A DNA stretch of 64,000 nt from Pachypanchax playfairii. Taxonomy: Eukaryota; Chordata; Actinopteri; Cyprinodontiformes; Aplocheilidae. This document shows, piece after piece, positions 59,501-64,000 of this stretch. Under the pieces are notes generated by a model, which was given only the letters and a program-made list of their open reading frames with translations, made no database searches and was not told the origin of the DNA. The stretch covers positions 1,579,834 to 1,643,833 of the forward strand of contig SSNP01000105.1 of the NCBI GenBank assembly GCA_006937955.1. The letters run 5' to 3'. The translations under genes were made by a program, and so were the position numbers. The stretch's first letter is position 1. Each line of letters starts with the position of its first letter.

Positions 59501-60047
59501 TCTGTGGCTACAGATGGATGTGGAAATCAACTTTGTTTATGTGCAAACATTTTTTAAAAGATGATTAATACTTCTGGAGGACAATATACTGTATGTGCAG
59601 TGTTTTTAAAATCAGTCAAGAATGAGACCAGGTCTTCTTGGTTTTGGGCTAAAGAGTTATGACTTGGAATCTTAGTCTCTTTAATAACTAGAAATGAGAC
59701 TGACACATATGATTTAGGAATATGAGGAATTAGAACGATTGATAAAATAGTCTTTTTATGTTTTTAATAACCTATAACTGAACTTATCAAAACTAACCAC
59801 TTAAAAACTTTTCCTAAAAAACTACTTTAAAATGGATAGTAAATTTTTTTGGGCTGTGATTTAGCTCACTGCATGTATGAGAAACAACATGGGGTGTGAG
59901 AAAGATGAGGTGCATAATGAGAAATAAAGAAAAGACAATAAAATAGGAGAGAAAAGAGAACCGTATTTCAAGGAGGACAGAAGAAGCGAGAGAGAAACTG
60001 TCATCTCTTTGCTGTAATGGGGGAAAAAGGAGCCCTTCCTGACTGGA

Positions 60048-60061
60048 GTTGCCATGGTAAT
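60048..60061 (+). promoter_or_regulatory. RFX X-box-like site
   Basis: GTTGCCATGGTAAT resembles the palindromic RFX X-box (GTTGCCATGGCAAC) with changes only in the last half. It stands 13 kb upstream of nrp2 with no nearby promoter. Confidence 0.25.
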
Positions 60062-61293
60062 GGTTGGCACCTTGTATATGGGTGCATGATTGCATTTGTG
60101 TGTAAGAGGGTTTGTGTCTGAATCTGAAAGTGTTTGTTAGTGTGTTTATATCAGTGTGAGTGAAGAGATGGAGGTTGAATTGGGAGATCTGTTTGTGGGA
60201 TTATCGACACAGCAAACGCACCAGAACGACGTAATCCCCCTTAAACACTGATTAAAAGCTTTGATATAGTTGGTCAAGTCTCATTTTCTTATAGAATACC
60301 AACAAAAATTGCATCATCATTGTGAAAAACATAAAATGTAAATCCCTGAGAATACTGTTGATCCAGTAGCCACAGAAAAGCAAGACATTTACCGCCCTCT
60401 GAGGTAAACGACTGCAACCAGATTCATTATTTTCAATCCCAGGTTTCTGGGTGGTTACCAGTTAAAGGTCATCACAACAGCTTAAATGTCTTCAGGGGTC
60501 ACACTTGTTTGTGGAAAAAGAACCTTGTATGTCCTGCTCATTACTAATAATGGTCACGTTGCTGCAGGATGTCACGGCCTGCTCGTGTTCAATGTGCTTT
60601 CAATTTACGTGAGTTGGGCATCAAAGCTAAAGATGTAGGTGAATGCTGGCTGTGACTAAAAGAACCCATACAGTAACAGTGTGATGGACAACTCTATCTA
60701 TAGGAATACATTTCTCACTTTGTGGATGTTTTGTTTTTTTCTTTTCAAGATATATCTTTTAAATGCCGGCAACGTTTCTTTGGATTTTCTACTAAAAAAT
60801 ATCCTTTCTAATTGCATACCAACTTTTCTTAGTAATGTAAACTTTTGAAATAAAACTATTCTATTTAATGTAAAAATACATCGCTGTGAAAGAAAACAGC
60901 CACTACTCAGACACCCCAAATTAACAAGGTTATAATAGGCTGATCCTCTACTCTGGGATAAACAGGTGCATGATGAACATCTATTTATAGACAAGCCAGC
61001 AAGTTTATTTATCAAGGGCATGAAATATATAAAAGCTATTCAAAATGCTTTTCATAATACAGTTTTAAATTTGAAAAAGCAGAACAAGGTAGGAGGAACT
61101 TACTACTATTGAGCAGAAAATCAAAAATTAATTCTACAACAAAATTTGTTTTATTTGGAGATTATTTTGAGATTTAATGTTTGATTGCAAAAACCAAAAC
61201 AATAAGTCAAACACAGGAACACTGTCATTTTTAAGTGGTTTATTTTAAATCAGAAAACCATAAAGATCAATGAACTATAATTATCTAAAGTTA

Positions 61294-61947
61294 AGCTAGA
61301 TTCATGCTTACGCAAAGGCAAATGTGCTCCCACATGGCAGCGTACTGACAGAGCCAGTTTCTGTCCATATTACTACGACCCTGTTGCAAAGAAATTCTAT
61401 GCCAGGACAGCAGGAGGCTCGTTCAACCGTGAAGTTTGAAGAGGCCTCTTGGTGCTTTATGTGTGGTTCCAACTACGAAAGAAACAAATAAAAAGCAAGG
61501 ACTTTACGGCCACTGGCATCGCCACAGCTGCCCTTCAGACTTTTTTTAATAAGGACAAATTTTGTCCCTCATTTTCCTCCATCGCTTCGTGCACTCCCCA
61601 ACCTCCAACTCCAAGGTTCCAGCGATCTCCTTCCAGGAGTTGAAGCTAAATGATCGTACTTCCTCACTTCTTCTGCGAGACATTCCTCGATCTGCTCCAT
61701 GTCTTCAAGACTGTCAACACTCGCGCTGATTACAACTTTAAAGGGAAGTTACGTCGTGCCGGAAATGATGTTGGGTTGTTTGGCTGACCAATCACAGACG
61801 TGCGTCATCTGACGCAGCCATCGGAAAGTTAGAAAATAGAGCGTGACTCCAACCGACCATCCGAAGCAGTTGGAAAGCCCATACGACGTTGTATCATGGC
61901 GGTGCATGCCTCCGACACGTCAGAGCTGGGTTAGTATGAATCCAGCT
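61294..61947 (-). mobile_element. PIF/Harbinger-type non-autonomous element
   Basis: The ends are imperfect inverted repeats: AGCTAGATTCATGCTTACGC at the left and, in reverse complement, AGCTGGATTCATACTAACCC at the right. Both are flanked by TTA (61291-61293 and 61948-61950), the TWA target duplication typical of the PIF/Harbinger superfamily. The 654-bp element contains a broken MADF (Myb/SANT-like) gene, the accessory protein of such transposons, and no transposase. It was probably derived from an autonomous element by internal deletion. Confidence 0.75.
61310..61700 (-). pseudogene. Broken MADF/Myb-SANT-like Harbinger accessory gene
   Basis: From a start at 61700 the minus strand reads MEQIEECLAEEVRKYDHL. 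The frame then jumps: about 12-15 residues of the domain are missing and the domain resumes in another frame as FNSWKEIAGTLELEVGEC, then TKRWRKMRDKFV. These are the conserved helices of MADF domains, where Trp in NSWKEIA and in KRWRKMRDK are core residues. A C-terminal stretch with IKHQEASSNF follows after another frame break. In intact elements the protein binds the transposon and helps the DDE transposase; this copy cannot make it. Confidence 0.7.
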
Positions 61948-62104
61948 TTAAGGGGGTGTTTTATCTTTTATTGGCACATTGAAATCAAGTAGATTCTGTG
62001 TATTTTGCTTCAGTGGAGAAAAGAAAACCTATTAAAAAACATTTACTGTAACTATAGAAACAATGTTGAATGTGAAAGGCATAATTTTTGATTATTCTTG
62101 AGCC

Positions 62105-62300
62105 AAGCGTTTAAAAAGATGAGGACTGAGAATTCAGCCTTGTGGAACTCCACAGCAAATGTGTATGACTGTTTAGATTTATAGGACTAAAGGAGATTAT
62201 TAATCTAGGAGGTTTTCTTAGCAAGTTACAATGTAAAATATGACTAGTGACAGACAGTTCCAAGAGGATTTTTCTAAACTAGCACAAGTTCATACATAAA
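62105..62300 (-). pseudogene. Decayed LINE reverse-transcriptase fragment
   Basis: The minus strand at about 62158-62117 reads CGVPQG, stop, ILSPHLF, a broken CGVPQGSILGPLLF motif typical of L2/CR1/Rex-like reverse transcriptases. No YADD motif follows. The fragment lies between the Harbinger element and the Tc1 copy. It is long dead. Confidence 0.6.
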
Positions 62301-62369
62301 TATAAGTAAACAAAAAAGACAGACTTACTTATCTTGAAGTCATACATATTTTTATTCACTGACAATATA

Positions 62370-62569
62370 CAGTGGGGCAAAAAAGTATTTAGTCAGCCAC
62401 CAATTGTGTAAGTTCTCCCACTTAAAAAGATCAGAGAGGCCTGTAATTTTCGTCATAGGTATACCTCAACTATGAGAGACAAAATGAGGAAAAAAAATCC
62501 AGAAAATCACATTGTCTGATTTTTAAAGAATTTATTTGCAAATTATGGTGGAAAATAAGTATTTGGTCA
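62370..62569 (+). repeat. Tc1 element terminal inverted repeat, left
   Basis: 200 bases matching the right repeat with one difference that I can see (TTCGTCAT here, TTCATCAT in the right arm read in reverse complement). Long repeats of this kind normally hold inner and outer transposase-binding sites. Confidence 0.95.
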
Positions 62570-62585
62570 ATAACAAAAGTTAATC

Positions 62586-63608
62586 TCAATACTTTGTTAT
62601 ATAGCCTTTGTTGGCAATGACAGAGGTCAAACGTTTTCTGTAAGTCTTCACAAGGTTTTCACACACTGTTGCTGGTATTTTGGCCCATTCCTCCATGCAG
62701 ATCTCCTCTAGAGCAGTGATGTTTTGGGGCTGACGCTGGGCAACACGGAGTTTCAACTCCCTCCAGAGATTTTCTATGGGGTTGAGATCTGGAGACTGGC
62801 TAGGCCACTCCAGGACCTTGAAATGCTTCTTACGAAGCCACTCCTTCGTTGCCCGGGCGGTGTGTTTGGGATCATTGTCATGCAGAAAGACCCAGCCACG
62901 TCTCATTTTCAATGCCCTTGCTGATGGAAGGAGGTTTTCACTCAAAATCTTACGATACATGGCCCCATTCATTCTTTCCTTTACACGAATCAGTCGTCCT
63001 GGTCCCCTTGCAGAAAAACAGCCCCATAGCATGATGTTTCCACCCCCATGCTTTACAGTAGGTATGGTGTTCTTTGGATCCAACTCAGCATTCTTTCCCC
63101 TCCAAACACGACAAGTTGAGTTTCTACCAAAAAGTTCTATTTTGGTTTCATCTGACCATATGATGTTCTCCCAATCCTCTTGTGGATCATCCAAATGCTC
63201 TCTAGCAAACCGCAGACGGGCCTGGACGTGTCCTGGCTTCAGCAGGGGGACACGTCTGGCACTGCAGGATTTGAGTCCCTGGCGGCGTAGTGTGTTACTG
63301 ATGGTAGCCTTTGTTACTTTGGTCCCAGCTCTCTGCAGGTCATTCACTAGGTCCCTCCGTGTGGTTCTGGGATTTTTGCTCACCGTTCTTGTGATCATTT
63401 TGACCCCACGGGGTGAGATCTTGCGTGGAGCCCCAGATCGAGGGAGATTATCAGTGGTCTTGTATGTCTTCCATTTTCTAATAATTGCTCCCACAGTTGA
63501 TTTCTTCACACCAAGCTGCTTACCTATTGCAGATTCAGTCTTCCCAGCCTGGTGAAGGTCTACAATTTTGTTTCTGGTGTCCTTTGACAGCTCTTTGGTC
63601 TTGTCCAT
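62586..63608 (-). CDS. Tc1-like transposase, intact, 340 residues
   Basis: The protein cuts and rejoins transposon ends in the nucleus. The N-terminal part (1 to about 110) has the paired-like helix-turn-helix arrangement: RNKIVDLHQAGKTESAIGKQ then STVGAIIRKW, a GAPRKIS linker and the second domain (TTRRDLVNDLQRAG, TISNTLRRQGL). The catalytic DDE triad is complete: Asp153 (WSDETK), Asp244 (LHDNDPKHTA) and Glu279 (NPIEN), the DD34E spacing of the Tc1 family, at the same residue numbers as in Sleeping Beauty as I recall it. Length equals the family norm (about 340). No stop or frameshift is present, so it may be functional. Confidence 0.97.
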   Translation of the reverse strand: MDKTKELSKDTRNKIVDLHQAGKTESAIGKQLGVKKSTVGAIIRKWKTYKTTDNLPRSGAPRKISPRGVKMITRTVSKNPRTTRRDLVNDLQRAGTKVTKATISNTLRRQGLKSCSARRVPLLKPGHVQARLRFAREHLDDPQEDWENIIWSDETKIELFGRNSTCRVWRGKNAELDPKNTIPTVKHGGGNIMLWGCFSARGPGRLIRVKERMNGAMYRKILSENLLPSARALKMRRGWVFLHDNDPKHTARATKEWLRKKHFKVLEWPSQSPDLNPIENLWRELKLRVAQRQPQNITALEEICMEEWAKIPATVCENLVKTYRKRLTSVIANKGYITKY

Positions 63609-63771
63609 AGTGGAGTTTGGAGCGTGACTGTTTGAGGTTGTGGACAGGTGTCTTTTATACTGATAACGAGTTCACACAGGTGCCATTAATACAGGTAACG
63701 AGTGGAGGACCGAGGAGCCTCTTAAAGAAGTTACAGGTCTGTGAAAGCCAGAAATCTTACTTGTTTGTAGG

Positions 63772-63971
63772 TGACCAAATACTTATTTTCCACCATAATT
63801 TGCAAATAAATTCTTTAAAAATCAGACAATGTGATTTTCTGGATTTTTTTTCCTCATTTTGTCTCTCATAGTTGAGGTATACCTATGATGAAAATTACAG
63901 GCCTCTCTGATCTTTTTAAGTGGGAGAACTTACACAATTGGTGGCTGACTAAATACTTTTTTGCCCCACTG
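63772..63971 (-). repeat. Tc1 element terminal inverted repeat, right
   Basis: Mirror of 62370-62569; the match ends at GGTCA on both sides. Confidence 0.95.
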
Positions 63972-64000
63972 TATTGTATTAAGCAAATGACTGTGATTAC

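Larger units (their letters stand above)
53382..61293. other. Upstream AT-rich intergenic region
   Basis: About 7.9 kb of AT-rich DNA without supported exons. The only identified content is the nested SINE/LINE remnant at 56195-56515 and an X-box-like site at 60048-60061. It may contain distant nrp2 regulatory DNA, but nothing in the sequence alone proves this. Confidence 0.6.
62370..63971 (-). mobile_element. Complete Tc1-like DNA transposon, 1602 bp
   Basis: The element starts CAGTGGGGCAAAAAAG and ends with its reverse complement, flanked by TA on both sides (62368-62369 and 63972-63973), the Tc1/mariner target. Both ends carry 200-bp inverted repeats. A single intact transposase gene fills the middle on the minus strand. 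Such cut-and-paste elements move through excision and insertion at TA. The near-identity of the repeats and the unbroken gene mean that the insertion is young. Confidence 0.96.

Noticed and set aside
60389..60403. Second CTCF-like site (CCGCCCTCTGAGG)
   Set aside because: It lacks the CCA part of the core and is too weak to call.
62776..63555. 259-codon plus-strand open frame
   Set aside because: It is the antisense shadow of the Tc1 transposase.

Overview
The window is vertebrate nuclear DNA, almost certainly from a teleost fish. It has large introns, GT-AG splice sites, many CA/TG microsatellites, fish-type Tc1 and PIF/Harbinger-like transposons, and decayed non-LTR retrotransposon pieces. 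A 10-N placeholder (48749-48758) and a single N (8358) show that it is draft assembly.

One protein-coding host gene is present: a neuropilin-2 orthologue (nrp2; the teleost a/b paralogue is not resolved) on the minus strand. Fifteen exons could be joined by eye. They run from the start codon at 46846 down to 1280 and give 2326 coding bases (775 complete codons) with no frameshift or internal stop. They encode the signal peptide, two CUB domains (a1, a2), two coagulation factor 5/8 C-type domains (b1, b2), a Thr/Pro-rich linker and the MAM (c) domain. The juxtamembrane linker, transmembrane segment and cytoplasmic tail are not in the window and should lie beyond its left edge. Intron 1 is about 8.6 kb. 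A locally CpG-rich stretch upstream of exon 1 (about 46.85-47.65 kb) is the likely promoter and 5' UTR.

The introns hold accessory DNA. A 276-bp element with telomere-like CCCTAA tracts is coupled to CA microsatellites: two copies in intron 11, a tandem trio in intron 1 and one copy upstream of the gene. A 60-bp motif occurs as an inverted pair in introns 2 and 3. Related AT-rich interspersed repeats lie in introns 2, 3, 7 and 13, and a decayed LINE reverse-transcriptase fragment lies in intron 2.

The 15 kb upstream of the gene (right side) shows no host exon that I can support. It carries the assembly gap in a poly-C run, a nested SINE/LINE remnant near 56.2-56.5 kb, a 654-bp Harbinger-type element with a broken MADF-domain gene (61294-61947), a LINE fragment with a reverse-transcriptase motif (about 62.1-62.3 kb), and a complete 1602-bp Tc1-like transposon (62370-63971). 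The last has an intact 340-residue transposase, 200-bp terminal inverted repeats differing at one base, and flanking TA dinucleotides.

I found no CRISPR, operon, RNA gene or clearly new multi-gene system. The items most worth a second look are the young Tc1 copy, the microsatellite-coupled 276-bp repeat family, the 60-bp inverted pair, the Phe-Tyr arrangement in the neuropilin b1 pocket and the NAGNAG acceptor of exon 13.
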